NCBI GenBank assembly: GCA_905197685.1
Contig: CAJJZS010000012.1
Span: 1-63,061, forward strand
DNA: 63,061 nt
Direction of reading: 5' to 3'
From: an uncultured Oscillospiraceae bacterium
GTDB lineage: Bacteria; Bacillota; Clostridia; Oscillospirales; Ruminococcaceae
Shown here: in pieces, positions 1-8,362 of the stretch
Layout: each line of letters begins with the position of its first letter
Position numbering within the stretch: the stretch's first letter is position 1
Notes under the pieces: generated by a model
Told to the model about the DNA's origin: nothing
Database searches by the model: none
What the model saw: the letters and a program-made list of their open reading frames with translations, nothing else
Position numbers and translations under genes: made by a program

Positions 1-55
1 CTGCGAGAAAGGTTTTTAAATCCTCGGTCAGCTCGTCCAGTTCTTCATCGGTCAA
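1..55 (-). CDS. small acidic ORF, 3' part outside window
   Basis: Eighteen codons are visible from a TTG start that sits 5-6 bases after a strong AGGAGG site at about 62-67. The visible peptide is acidic and begins MTDEELDELTEDLKTFL. It is the next gene after the 158-601 gene in the late operon. Function is not recognisable; its place after the tail genes would fit a small XkdX-like or lysis-region protein, but that is only positional inference. Confidence 0.45.
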   Translation of the reverse strand, partial: MTDEELDELTEDLKTFLA

Positions 56-157
56 AATTTTTCCTCCTTTCCTATTTTATATAATTTTTTTCTGTCTACA
101 TTGGAACCACCCCCTTTCCTAAGTATAAAAAACAGCCGCCATTTCTGACGACTGCCA

Positions 158-601
158 CTAAATCTGAGAAACCTCTTCCAATTTTCGGATAAACCGTTCC
201 AGCAAATCATTGTCCTGCAAATTGACCGCAATCAATGTCAGATATTTCCAAAAAGCATACTCAAATACGGTTTGAGTATATCCCTGCCTTGAAAGAATCT
301 CCTGCACAATCTGCCGCATTTGCTCTAACTGCTTTGTTCCCTGTTTCATTTCAAGGACACTTACATAATCATCCACATAAATCGGATCAAGATAATCAAT
401 TTTTTTCAATGCAGATATAATTTGTTCCGAATTGACCGCATTGTTTTTCTCAATCATCGCCATTAACTGGGAAACAATCGTTTCCTTGTCGCTTTCGGAA
501 AGAGTTTTGATTTCTTCGCATTCCGCGCTGCAATCCTCCCCTTTGTTCAGTTTCAGGATAAGATTGGAAAAAGCCAACATATATGAAAAATTGCTGTCCA
601 T
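158..601 (-). CDS. partner protein 1 of the Cys-rich cassette (unknown)
   Basis: A 147-residue soluble, largely helical protein with no motif I recognise. It is a clear paralog of the protein at 7891-8343: both carry YML..SNLI.KL.KGEDCS.EC near the N terminus and DNDLLE near the C terminus. It starts at an ATG behind AGGAGG, directly after the Cys-rich gene (614-1174). The conserved pairing suggests it works with that protein, for example as chaperone, binding partner or modification accessory. That role is inference; the only direct signs are duplication and gene order. Confidence 0.75.
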   Translation of the reverse strand: MDSNFSYMLAFSNLILKLNKGEDCSAECEEIKTLSESDKETIVSQLMAMIEKNNAVNSEQIISALKKIDYLDPIYVDDYVSVLEMKQGTKQLEQMRQIVQEILSRQGYTQTVFEYAFWKYLTLIAVNLQDNDLLERFIRKLEEVSQI

Positions 602-613
602 CGTTAAAACCTC

Positions 614-1174
614 CTATCGAACAATTTCCGCCGCCAACGTTTTTAGATACAGAATAACCGGCTGCCATTTAGAGGGCGGAACTACCGTCCGAGATTGAAA
701 ATCGTTGCGCCAGTCATGCTCCGCTGCGCTATCTAAAGAATATACATCTTCCAGAACCTTTTGAGCTGTACTCAATAACATTTTCCCCTTAGGCTTCGGA
801 GGGGTCGGAAAGGCGGAAGGCGCAGCTTTTCCTCGGCGGGTATAATCGCTTGCCCGAATTGCCTTTCCAACAGCGATGTTTTCTCCCAAATGCGCGATAA
901 TCTCCGCCTGAGCCTGGGCAGTACAGGCAGTATTACATTTTCCGGTGCAGCTGTCCGCGCAGCTCCCCTGACAACTTCCCGTACAGCTGCTGCACCCTCC
1001 CGAACAGGTACCGGTACATCCCTTGCACCCGCTGCACCCGCCGGAGCAGCTTCCGGAACAACCGTTACATCCTCCTCTGCAAGTGCTGGAACAAGTTCGG
1101 CTGCAATCTTTATCACAGCTTTCCGCACAGGTTCGGCTGCAATTTTGTTGACAGTATGTTGTGCAAGAACCCAT
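614..1174 (-). CDS. CXXX-repeat cysteine-rich protein 1 (putative radical SAM substrate)
   Basis: A 186-residue protein. The ATG at 1174 is chosen because GAGGAGG lies 6-7 bases upstream and the start overlaps the stop of the tail gene (TAATG). Residues 4-84 hold 22 cysteines in a run of CXXX units, with four shorter CXX steps; the spacers are Gly/Ser/Thr rich and the early ones Arg/Asp/Lys rich. Then follows a Cys-free domain (about 85-186) opening with QAEIIAHLGENIA and containing EHDWR, shared with the paralog at 8363-9076. Repeated CXXX is typical of targets of radical SAM/SPASM peptide maturases, and such an enzyme lies at 9066-10394. Thioether or other crosslinking is inferred. A plain metal-binding or disulfide-rich structural rod is the alternative. 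Confidence 0.85.
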   Translation of the reverse strand: MGSCTTYCQQNCSRTCAESCDKDCSRTCSSTCRGGCNGCSGSCSGGCSGCKGCTGTCSGGCSSCTGSCQGSCADSCTGKCNTACTAQAQAEIIAHLGENIAVGKAIRASDYTRRGKAAPSAFPTPPKPKGKMLLSTAQKVLEDVYSLDSAAEHDWRNDFQSRTVVPPSKWQPVILYLKTLAAEIVR

Positions 1175-4100
1175 TATCCTTCCTCCTCTGCATAAACTCC
1201 GGCGATTGCGACCCACTCGCTGCCGTTCCAGAATTTTGCCAATCCGTCCGGCTGAATCCAGATGAGGTTCTTATCCTCCGGGGCAACGCTTCTGTATTCG
1301 TAAACCTTGCGAGCTGTACCCATTATCTGATCCTCCTTTCCAAAACAGAAAGAATAAACCCCGTTTTCGTCGGGCTCTGCATACACAAGAGTGTCGGGGG
1401 AGATATTTACGAGCGGGCGAACGCTGTAGCCACCGTAGGCATTGGCACGGTCAAGTATGCCAGCGAAGCCGACACCGTGAACATCGTCAGCGCGGAGCAA
1501 ATATGGTGTTCTACAAAAATAAAACTTGCCTAATTTTCTATCTTCATTAGAATTAAAAATATCTAATTTAGAACCACCTGTTCCAGTTTCTAATCCCATT
1601 TCAGTAGTAGATGGTAGTGTGACTTTTGAAGTAAATGTTTCTGTACCCCCGCCATCAACATTTGTTTTGGTGGTAGTCCATTCTTTATTAAGCAGTACAG
1701 ATTTTTCTTGTTCTGTCCAAAATTTTAGGAATCCATTATCCAGAGCATACGGCGGTTCTGTGTCATATTCATGGGAAGCTTGCCAATCATTCAACCCGTT
1801 TTCTTTTCCTTCTGCATTTAGCCATTGATGAATGTTGGACAAAGGATAATTATTGTTGCCGTATTCCTGCCTGTCGGCGTCTGGATTGTTCGGCTCTTTG
1901 TTGTCGTACATCATGCTGTTAAAGGGAGCTGTTTTTGTAGATTCTGGTGAAAAGATAAGATATTGATTTTTTTCAGCGTCTTTTGTTGTTAGCCATGTTA
2001 ATGTTTGAAATTCTGCAATCTGGCTTGGTGGTAGAATTGTAGAAGAATATTTACCTAATTTTACAACGCTTTTAGATGGCAAATCTCCAACTTTCATAGT
2101 AGGTCGAGAAATAAATGCTGTCGCACCCTCTAACATCGTCTGGTACTGTTTCTTCGGGTTATAGGTAAATTGTCGGGCGTAGAAGTCTTTTGTATTGTCC
2201 CATTGAACTTGCTTTTCTACTGTTGTTGGGATTGGCGGTTTTAGTTGCAATGTATAACAGCCATCTTGGTCTGTGGTTTCTGAAACTATAACATCTGGGT
2301 TTATCACGACTAAAGGACGTATTACTTTCTTATCGGTACATAAAGATTGATAAAGAACACCATATTGATATACTATCTTAACATAAACCGTATTGTCATC
2401 TTGCGGGTCCCTCAAAAACCAATCTCTATCCTCTGGAAGTTTTCTGCTGTTGTTATCGGTGAAAATGTCTAATTTGTTGTTTGGCATATCATTTTCGACC
2501 TCAGTTGAAGATGGAAGTACGACCCTTGCGTTGAAGATGTCATTTCCTCCCCCCTCTGACGCTATCCTTCTACAAGTCCACTGATTATTAACCAAAACTG
2601 CTTTTTCTTCGCTTGTCCAGTCCTTTAAAAATCCATCTTTATTCTGATAGTCTGGTGGTGCGTCATAGGTATGTTGTGGAGAATACCACTGATTAGCGGG
2701 TTTATCACTGTTCAACCATTGATGAATATTAGAATACAAATATCTACTATTACCACTTTGCTTTTGTTCTATACTTGGATTACTTGGTTCTTTATTATCG
2801 AACATCATGCTAACAAACGGAGATTGTACTGCTTGATTGTCAGAAAAGATTAAATATTGCTTTTGGTTTTTGTCTTTACAAGTAAACCATACTAACTCTT
2901 TACCACCATACCTGCCAAGCTTTACTTTGGATTTTGAGGGAAGCATACCGATAGTCTTGGTAACTTTTGTTGTAAAATTTAAAGGCTTGTTTGATGGACT
3001 GTTCCCTTTGAGGACTGCTATGTATGCTGTCGTTCCTTTGTCTAACGGTGAAGTGTCGCCTTCTTTCGTTGTGCTTTTGGCATATCCACCTCTTGATATA
3101 TATTTTTCGTAAACTGTTTCTCCACCACGTACTATTGTACTCTTATTTCCTTCCAGCCTTTTACCTGGGCTACCGTATTTCCCATTCATATTTACAATGT
3201 TTCCACCTGTTGCCGTTCCTGCTTCCCCGAAAAGCCCTGTCTTTACTTTATTGTCTGGCTCTGACGAGGAACTGCTACCATGTCCACCGCACGTTGCTTT
3301 TGCCGTTTCAGAGCCGTAAGAAATTGTAACATTACCGCCTGCAACTGTAAGAGATACGCTTTCACCTCTTTTAAGTTTAAAAACGCTTGCAACAATTCCA
3401 CCAGAACCTCCCGAACCACCGCTAACATTGTAACTTGCTCCGACAGTTCTTCTTGCCACTCCACTATATCCACCTGCGGCAACACCGACAAACTTATAAT
3501 ATCCATCTTCTGGTGCAGTCCATGTTTTGGTTGATGTTGGTCTTTCAAGTTCTGTATACGAAATAGGGGGAATGTCTGTATCCCCTTCTTCTGGCAATAC
3601 AATTTCTTCCCTTGTTAAGTTAATCTTCGTTCCGTCATTGACATTCTTCGGCAAGTGGTCGCCGTAAACCCAAACCGTTCCCGCAAGGTCTGTCGCTCTG
3701 CTTTCTTGCATTTTATCAGCAGAGATTACAATAGGCTGCGTTTCCATAGCAGATTCTAAAACATAGTCTGTTCCATTGAAAACGAATTGTGTGTTTTCGT
3801 CAATATGAATAACTGGTTCAAAATGAAGTTTTGCTGTCACATTTTCTCTTTCGGGACTTGGCAATCCTTTTTGAGAGTCATCTTTTTGCCCGTGTTTCTC
3901 TTTATCTTTGTAACCATAAATGTATACTTCGTTTTCTGAATACGCTGATTGCATACGCCAGAAAATATTATAATCGGCATATGGGTCAAAGTCTTCTGTA
4001 AGAGATTCTAAAACAAGTGTTGCTCCCTCAAAATATTCCGTAGTTAAATCTTCCTGTCTTGGAAGCGTAACTTTTGAATTAAGATCTCCTGCCGTCATTA

Positions 4101-4608
4101 CATCTTTCAACAAGTTTTTTTCTTCTTCCGACCATTCATAAAGGAACCCGTTTTCAGAAACATAATCCGATGGATTATATTGTAAAAATATACCTTGTTG
4201 GGGAGTATTTGGGACTACATACCAACTTCCACCTTTTTTGTCAGAATTAAGCCATTGTCCCAAGCAGCAATACTGTTTCCCGTACTCTACATTCCCTGTG
4301 TCTGGGGGAGGAATAAAAGTACTAACCCCGTTTTTACCGTCAAACTCTTTTGGAGAAAGCAAATATTTATCAAAAACTTTAAGATTACCATCTGTACTAC
4401 TGGAATGTGTGCCTTTACCAAAGTAAACCCATTTAATAGGTTTGCTTTTATATTTTCCGATTATAAAGGTGCTTCCCAAAGGAATGTTTTTAAGTGCAAC
4501 CGTTTCATGTTTCCCTTTATTCGCCCTAAAATTATCCAACAACGGGGGCAGCGTGTCATTCTGTCCCCCGCCGCCAAACGATATGGTATTCCCGTAAATT
4601 GCCATCAT
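1174..4608 (-). CDS. large tail protein with tandem DUF6273-like modules
   Basis: A 1144-residue probable tail tip or receptor-binding protein. The N terminus (MMAIYGNTISFGGGG) resembles tail-fibre N termini. Three related modules follow at roughly residues 40-310, 580-790 and 810-1100, each with NIHQWLNS-like, W(T/S).(E/Q)EK and RPLV.I.PD motifs. These recall the C-type-lectin-like DUF6273 folds of clostridial phages. A Gly/Ser-rich segment (about 370-540) separates the first two. The C terminus WNGSEWVAIAGVY is shared with the fibre at 10427-11434. The start overlaps the stop of the upstream gene (TAATG), and the Cys-rich gene overlaps its own stop. No reverse transcriptase or template repeat is present here. 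Confidence 0.75.
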   Translation of the reverse strand: MMAIYGNTISFGGGGQNDTLPPLLDNFRANKGKHETVALKNIPLGSTFIIGKYKSKPIKWVYFGKGTHSSSTDGNLKVFDKYLLSPKEFDGKNGVSTFIPPPDTGNVEYGKQYCCLGQWLNSDKKGGSWYVVPNTPQQGIFLQYNPSDYVSENGFLYEWSEEEKNLLKDVMTAGDLNSKVTLPRQEDLTTEYFEGATLVLESLTEDFDPYADYNIFWRMQSAYSENEVYIYGYKDKEKHGQKDDSQKGLPSPERENVTAKLHFEPVIHIDENTQFVFNGTDYVLESAMETQPIVISADKMQESRATDLAGTVWVYGDHLPKNVNDGTKINLTREEIVLPEEGDTDIPPISYTELERPTSTKTWTAPEDGYYKFVGVAAGGYSGVARRTVGASYNVSGGSGGSGGIVASVFKLKRGESVSLTVAGGNVTISYGSETAKATCGGHGSSSSSEPDNKVKTGLFGEAGTATGGNIVNMNGKYGSPGKRLEGNKSTIVRGGETVYEKYISRGGYAKSTTKEGDTSPLDKGTTAYIAVLKGNSPSNKPLNFTTKVTKTIGMLPSKSKVKLGRYGGKELVWFTCKDKNQKQYLIFSDNQAVQSPFVSMMFDNKEPSNPSIEQKQSGNSRYLYSNIHQWLNSDKPANQWYSPQHTYDAPPDYQNKDGFLKDWTSEEKAVLVNNQWTCRRIASEGGGNDIFNARVVLPSSTEVENDMPNNKLDIFTDNNSRKLPEDRDWFLRDPQDDNTVYVKIVYQYGVLYQSLCTDKKVIRPLVVINPDVIVSETTDQDGCYTLQLKPPIPTTVEKQVQWDNTKDFYARQFTYNPKKQYQTMLEGATAFISRPTMKVGDLPSKSVVKLGKYSSTILPPSQIAEFQTLTWLTTKDAEKNQYLIFSPESTKTAPFNSMMYDNKEPNNPDADRQEYGNNNYPLSNIHQWLNAEGKENGLNDWQASHEYDTEPPYALDNGFLKFWTEQEKSVLLNKEWTTTKTNVDGGGTETFTSKVTLPSTTEMGLETGTGGSKLDIFNSNEDRKLGKFYFCRTPYLLRADDVHGVGFAGILDRANAYGGYSVRPLVNISPDTLVYAEPDENGVYSFCFGKEDQIMGTARKVYEYRSVAPEDKNLIWIQPDGLAKFWNGSEWVAIAGVYAEEEG

Positions 4609-6305
4609 TACCCCTCCTGAGCAATCACTTTGGTTGATACAAGCTCTGCTTGCAGCGTAATATCCTTTTGCGGTTTCGCGCCGTAAATCAGTACGCTTGC
4701 CTTTCCGCCATTGTTCTTTCCCAGTATTGCGGTAACCCCGTTGTTGAGAAGTTCCGTCAACATGGTATCGGAGCTTGGCGAAAGGTTGATTTTCGTGTTT
4801 TCTGTAATTTCGGAATTTGTAAACGTCTGGGAATATACCCCTTCACTCAACATTTCCCATGCAGACTTTGATAAAACAATCGAAATCAGCTTGGATTTTT
4901 CCGCTTGCAACGCCGCCTTTTTCGCTTCCTCTGCACTTTTTGCCGCCTCTGTTTGAGCGGTTTGCGCCGCTGTTTTCGCCTGTTCGGCTGCCTGTTCCGA
5001 AGCAGCTGCGTTTTGGGCAGATGTACTCGCTTCCGTTGCCTTTGCCGACGCTGTTTCGGCAGACTTTGCCGCAGCTTTGGCGTTGGTATCGGCAGACTGC
5101 GCGTTGCTTTGTGTTTCGTTCTTCCACTGCTCTATCTGTTTTGCCTGCTCATTTACTGTAACCTCGGCTTCTGTTGCTGTCTTAGCCGCAGATTCTGCCC
5201 TTGTCGCCGCCTTTTTCGCTTCCTCTGCGCTTTTTACCGCCTCTGTCTGAGCGGTCTGCGCCGCTGTTTTTGCCTGCTCGGCTGCCTGTTCCGAAGCAGC
5301 TGCGTTCCGGGCAGATGTACCTGCTTCCGCTGCCTTTGCCGACGCTGTTTCGGCAGATTTTGCCGCAGCCTTGGCGTTGGTATCGGCAGACTGCGCGTTG
5401 CTTTGCGTTTCGTTCTTCCACTGCTCTATCTGTTTTGCCTGCGTGTTTATCGTTTCAACGGCTCCGGTCGCCGTTTTGGCAGCGGCTTGCGCTTTGGTTG
5501 TCGCTTCCTCCACCCTGCCGGTCATTTCCGACACGGCGTTGTATTTCTCGCTTACACTGTTTGATTCTGTCACAACCTGCCGTTGAATCAGCTCCGTTTC
5601 CTGCCGCGCCGCTTCTGCTGCCGCTGCCGATTGCTGCGCGGTATTCGCCGCATTCACAGCTCCCTGCGCTGCCGAATCAATCTGATTTTTTGATTCCTCC
5701 ACAAATTCTGTCAACTCGGGAATCGTTTTGTTTTCCAACACGCTGACTGTCTGCTGCAATTCGGTTGATTTTTGAATCAGCAGTTCGGAGATTTCCTTTG
5801 CCTGCTCCAAAGTGGGAAGAATTTCGTCCAGACTTCCTCCCGCGTTTTCCAAAGCCTTTATTATCTTTTCAATCATCTCGTTTAACTGCTGTTCAAACTG
5901 TTCCAGTTTGTCCGGCGGAGGAACCGGTTGACTTCCCTGCGGGTCCAGTCGAATGATTGCCGGATTGCCCGTCCACTTTGCCACAACGTTGTTTTTGCTG
6001 TCCGTTCCGGTTAATGTGAGCATTACCCGCCCGGGAACAGCGGTAAATTCCCTGGTAATTTGCCAGTCCAGAAAAATATGCTGTTCGCTCATCTTCTTCG
6101 GCAACACCCAGACTGCTTCGCTTCCCGAATCTTCCGAAACCGCCTTGATTTGATAGGAAAGCTCTGTCAAATCAACCTCTTCCCTGTTTTTTGGCAGAAT
6201 AAACCGCACCGGCTCCACGTTTATCTCGCCCTGTGTGTAGTAAAATTCCAGTTCGGGATAATGCAGCCATGTTCCGTCTGAATATATTTTTCGCAACAAT
6301 ATCAC
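4608..6305 (-). CDS. baseplate upper protein (BppU-like) with long Ala-rich coiled coil
   Basis: A 565-residue protein. Residues 1-130 look like the BppU/DUF2479 N-terminal domain that anchors receptor-binding parts to the baseplate. A Pro-rich hinge follows near 125-135, then a very long Ala/Glu/Lys/Gln coiled coil (about 140-480) and a small C-terminal beta-rich domain. The coiled coil contains two near-identical segments starting at AKQIEQWKNETQSN, 98 residues apart. It probably forms a trimeric stalk carrying the 1174-4608 protein, whose start codon overlaps its stop. Confidence 0.75.
   Translation of the reverse strand: MILLRKIYSDGTWLHYPELEFYYTQGEINVEPVRFILPKNREEVDLTELSYQIKAVSEDSGSEAVWVLPKKMSEQHIFLDWQITREFTAVPGRVMLTLTGTDSKNNVVAKWTGNPAIIRLDPQGSQPVPPPDKLEQFEQQLNEMIEKIIKALENAGGSLDEILPTLEQAKEISELLIQKSTELQQTVSVLENKTIPELTEFVEESKNQIDSAAQGAVNAANTAQQSAAAAEAARQETELIQRQVVTESNSVSEKYNAVSEMTGRVEEATTKAQAAAKTATGAVETINTQAKQIEQWKNETQSNAQSADTNAKAAAKSAETASAKAAEAGTSARNAAASEQAAEQAKTAAQTAQTEAVKSAEEAKKAATRAESAAKTATEAEVTVNEQAKQIEQWKNETQSNAQSADTNAKAAAKSAETASAKATEASTSAQNAAASEQAAEQAKTAAQTAQTEAAKSAEEAKKAALQAEKSKLISIVLSKSAWEMLSEGVYSQTFTNSEITENTKINLSPSSDTMLTELLNNGVTAILGKNNGGKASVLIYGAKPQKDITLQAELVSTKVIAQEG
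4911..5455 (-). repeat. tandem repeat inside the coiled-coil gene, 294-bp period
   Basis: Two copies of about 250 bp begin at 4911 and 5205. They are nearly identical in DNA as well as protein, so the duplication is recent or homogenised. The period is 98 codons and keeps frame. Gain or loss of units would change stalk length. Confidence 0.8.
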
Positions 6306-6347
6306 TCCTTTTTGATTATTTTATAAATTATTTTGATTATATTTTCC

Positions 6348-6376
6348 TTGACAAATGTTTTTGAATATGTTATACT
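6348..6376 (+). promoter_or_regulatory. sigma70 promoter of the plus-strand moron
   Basis: TTGACA at 6348-6353 and TATACT at 6371-6376 with a 17-base spacer. It fires rightward into the DUF4160 gene, against the late operon. Confidence 0.8.
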
Positions 6377-6407
6377 TATCTCATCAAAAGCAGAAAGGAT
6401 TGACAAA

Positions 6408-6659
6408 ATGCCAGAAATTAGCCGTTTTTATGGAATTATCATCAAAATGTTTTTTAAACCCAAAGAACATGAACCCAGTCATCTTCATGCTTTATATGGA
6501 GAATATATGGGAATTTTTAATCTGCAAAACATGGAAATGATTGAAGGAGACCTCCCAAAACGAGCACAAGACCTCGTTCGTGAATGGATAGGACAGAATC
6601 AACAAGAGCTTTTAGAGATGTGGAATACTCAAAATTTAAGGAAATTACCGCCGCTGTAA
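6408..6659 (+). CDS. DUF4160 family protein
   Basis: An 83-residue protein starting MPEISRFYGIIIKMF, the signature opening of DUF4160, and containing EHEPSHLHA. DUF4160 genes are usually paired with DUF2442 genes, and the pair is suspected to be toxin-antitoxin-like. The next gene here is DUF2442, which fits. The ATG lies after AAAGGA and 32 bases after the promoter -10. The whole cassette opposes the surrounding tail genes, so it is a lysogeny-expressed moron. Confidence 0.8.
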   Translation: MPEISRFYGIIIKMFFKPKEHEPSHLHALYGEYMGIFNLQNMEMIEGDLPKRAQDLVREWIGQNQQELLEMWNTQNLRKLPPL

Positions 6660-6694
6660 AAACAGCGGCTTTTCCAAAATGGAGGTGGCAAAAG

Positions 6695-6946
6695 ATGATC
6701 CCAAGAATAAAATCTGTAAAGCCCATGCCCGACTATTTCCTTCATGTTGTTTTTGATGACGGCAAAGACGTATTGTATGATGTAAAAGACGATATACAAA
6801 CCATTACAAATTATTCCGACCTCAAGACAATTCACGGATTGTTTGAGCAGGTTCAGCTTGACCAAAGCCGCACTTGCGTTTTTTGGAATGATATGATTGA
6901 TCTTCCAAGCGATACCATCTACGAATACGGCTTGGAAAGAAGGTAA
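6695..6946 (+). CDS. DUF2442 family protein
   Basis: An 83-residue protein with the DUF2442 pattern: IKSVKPMPDYFLHVVFDDG at the N terminus and a C-terminal DLPSDTIYEYGL. The start is the ATG behind GGAGGTGG at 6681-6688. It is cotranscribed with the DUF4160 gene and the downstream HTH genes. Function is unproven; family neighbours suggest an antitoxin-like or regulatory role. Confidence 0.8.
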   Translation: MIPRIKSVKPMPDYFLHVVFDDGKDVLYDVKDDIQTITNYSDLKTIHGLFEQVQLDQSRTCVFWNDMIDLPSDTIYEYGLERR

Positions 6947-6950
6947 TCTT

Positions 6951-7208
6951 GTGTCCGTAACAAACAAAATTAAATCACTGCTTTCTCTCAAGGGGAAGAA
7001 AAATATTGAACTTGCTGCATACCTCGGAATTTCTCCACAATCTATGCAGAATAAATTATCCAGAGGAAGTTTTTCTGCTGAAGACCTAATTAAAATTTCT
7101 GATTTTCTGGAATGCTCCCTTTGTTTTGAAATTGATGGTTCTCAAAAAATCGTACTGGATACTTCTGATATTCGTAAACCCGAAAAAACTATCGTGCAGA
7201 GTATTTAG
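6951..7208 (+). CDS. small XRE-type HTH protein
   Basis: An 85-residue protein from a GTG start with AGAAGG upstream, 4 bases after the DUF2442 stop. Residues about 15-55 form a helix-turn-helix (NIELAAYLGISPQSMQNKLSR). It may autoregulate the cassette or act as the antitoxin of the preceding pair. Confidence 0.7.
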   Translation: MSVTNKIKSLLSLKGKKNIELAAYLGISPQSMQNKLSRGSFSAEDLIKISDFLECSLCFEIDGSQKIVLDTSDIRKPEKTIVQSI

Positions 7209-7226
7209 CTCGAAAGGAGAATTGTA

Positions 7227-7499
7227 ATGAGTGACTTTAGAGATTCCTTAAACAAACAACTCAAAGACCCTGCTTTCAAAAAAGAATACAATGATTTAGA
7301 AACCGAATTTCAGATTATTCGGGCTATCATCGACGCTCGAACAGAGATGGGAATTACTAAAAAACAGCTTTCCGATTTAAGCGGAATTGCGCAGGCTGAT
7401 ATCAGCAAACTTGAAAACGGAAATGCCAATCCGTCCTTAAAAACTCTGCAAAGACTTGCTTCTGCTATGGGGAAAAAAGTAAAAATTTCGTTCGTTTAA
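7227..7499 (+). CDS. HigA-like antitoxin/XRE regulator
   Basis: A 90-residue protein. The N-terminal helix (RDSLNKQLKDPAFKKEYNDL) plus a C-terminal HTH (KKQLSDLSGIAQADISKLE) is the standard HigA-2/HTH antitoxin layout. No RelE/HigB toxin is adjacent, so it is either an orphan or the antitoxin of the DUF4160/DUF2442 pair. A terminator follows immediately. Confidence 0.75.
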   Translation: MSDFRDSLNKQLKDPAFKKEYNDLETEFQIIRAIIDARTEMGITKKQLSDLSGIAQADISKLENGNANPSLKTLQRLASAMGKKVKISFV

Positions 7500-7500
7500 A

Positions 7501-7530
7501 ACAGGAGGGAACTTCCCCCCTGTTTTTTTA
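7501..7530 (+). terminator. intrinsic terminator of the DUF4160-HigA cassette
   Basis: ACAGGAGGG / CCCCCCTGT stem with a short loop, followed by seven T residues. It lies between convergent genes. Confidence 0.75.
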
Positions 7531-7887
7531 TGCTTTCGGACAGGTTTTGTAGATAAAAATCTTCTCCTGAATCCCGTCATACCCCAACCGATAACATGGG
7601 GCAGACAGCGGGATTATCATATCTTCCCCCAAAACCTCTGCCAGACGGTAGTAAATGCCTGCAACATAGCTTGAAAAGGTCTTAGTATATTCTTCGGTGA
7701 TTTCTTTTACACTGCTGTTTTCTTCCCGCTCTTTTTCCGAAAAATTTGAGCGTACAAGACAATCCAATGCAGATAATTTGATTCGCTCCAAACACAGCTT
7801 TGCCCCGTCCTCTTTGGGTACGTCAATGTAAAGAATGCTGTTCATCGGCAGCGACAGCACCTGTTTTCTCAGTTCTGTGCGATTCAT
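7528..7887 (-). CDS. unknown 119-residue protein of cassette 2
   Basis: No recognised family. It starts MNRTELRKQVLSLPMNSILYIDVP, is mixed alpha/beta, and has a C-terminal GYDGIQEKIFIYKTC segment. It follows the partner protein 7891-8343 by 3 bases, in the order fibre, radical SAM, Cys-rich, partner, this gene. Cassette 1 has no homolog after its partner gene within the window. Confidence 0.6.
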   Translation of the reverse strand: MNRTELRKQVLSLPMNSILYIDVPKEDGAKLCLERIKLSALDCLVRSNFSEKEREENSSVKEITEEYTKTFSSYVAGIYYRLAEVLGEDMIIPLSAPCYRLGYDGIQEKIFIYKTCPKA

Positions 7888-7890
7888 ATG

Positions 7891-8343
7891 CTATTCCTCC
7901 GCGCTTTCTCTTAATTTTTCAATACAGTGGATATACTGCTCCAGCAAATCGTTGTCCCCGCAGTTTACGGCAAGCATGGTTAAATTCTGCCAGAAAATAT
8001 CCTCCATCATCGTCTTGCCGTAAGGGACTGTGCGGGCAACTACTTTCTCAACCAGTTCTTTCGCGTCGCTCTCCCGCCCGCGCTTGCCCTGCATCACGGC
8101 GGCAAAGTCCTCGATGTAATCGGCATCCAAACTTCCTACCTCCCGCAAAGCCTGAACAAACCGCTCTGCGTTTTCTCCGTCGCAGCGTGCAATCCTGTCC
8201 ATCAGCTGACCGGCAATTCCTTCTTTTTTGCTTTCTTCCATCTTTTGCGTTGCGCTGCATTCGGAAGAACAGTCCTCCCCTTTTTCCAACTTGCAGATTA
8301 AATTGCTCATGGTAAGCATATAGTCAACGTCTGTCTTTTTCAT
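7891..8343 (-). CDS. partner protein 2 of the Cys-rich cassette (unknown)
   Basis: A 150-residue paralog of the 158-601 protein. The start is the ATG at 8343 with GGAGG 6 bases upstream; the longer reading frame begins inside the Cys-rich gene and lacks a ribosome site. Shared blocks are YMLTMSNLICKLEKGEDCS, LTMLAVNCGDNDLLEQ and a conserved DADYIEDF region. It probably interacts with the Cys-rich protein encoded 19 bases upstream; biochemical role unknown. Confidence 0.75.
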   Translation of the reverse strand: MKKTDVDYMLTMSNLICKLEKGEDCSSECSATQKMEESKKEGIAGQLMDRIARCDGENAERFVQALREVGSLDADYIEDFAAVMQGKRGRESDAKELVEKVVARTVPYGKTMMEDIFWQNLTMLAVNCGDNDLLEQYIHCIEKLRESAEE

Positions 8344-8362
8344 AAAAATCCTCCGTAATTTT

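Noticed and set aside
890..1195. Ala/Thr/Ser-rich open frames antisense to the Cys-rich genes (also around 8699-9113)
   Set aside because: They are the complement of repeated TGC/GGN codons; no ribosome sites, and the sense frames have clear starts and homology to each other.
1174..4608. Diversity-generating retroelement acting on the lectin-like modules
   Set aside because: No reverse transcriptase, template repeat or accessory gene is visible. The modules differ along their whole length, not at adenines of a short repeat.
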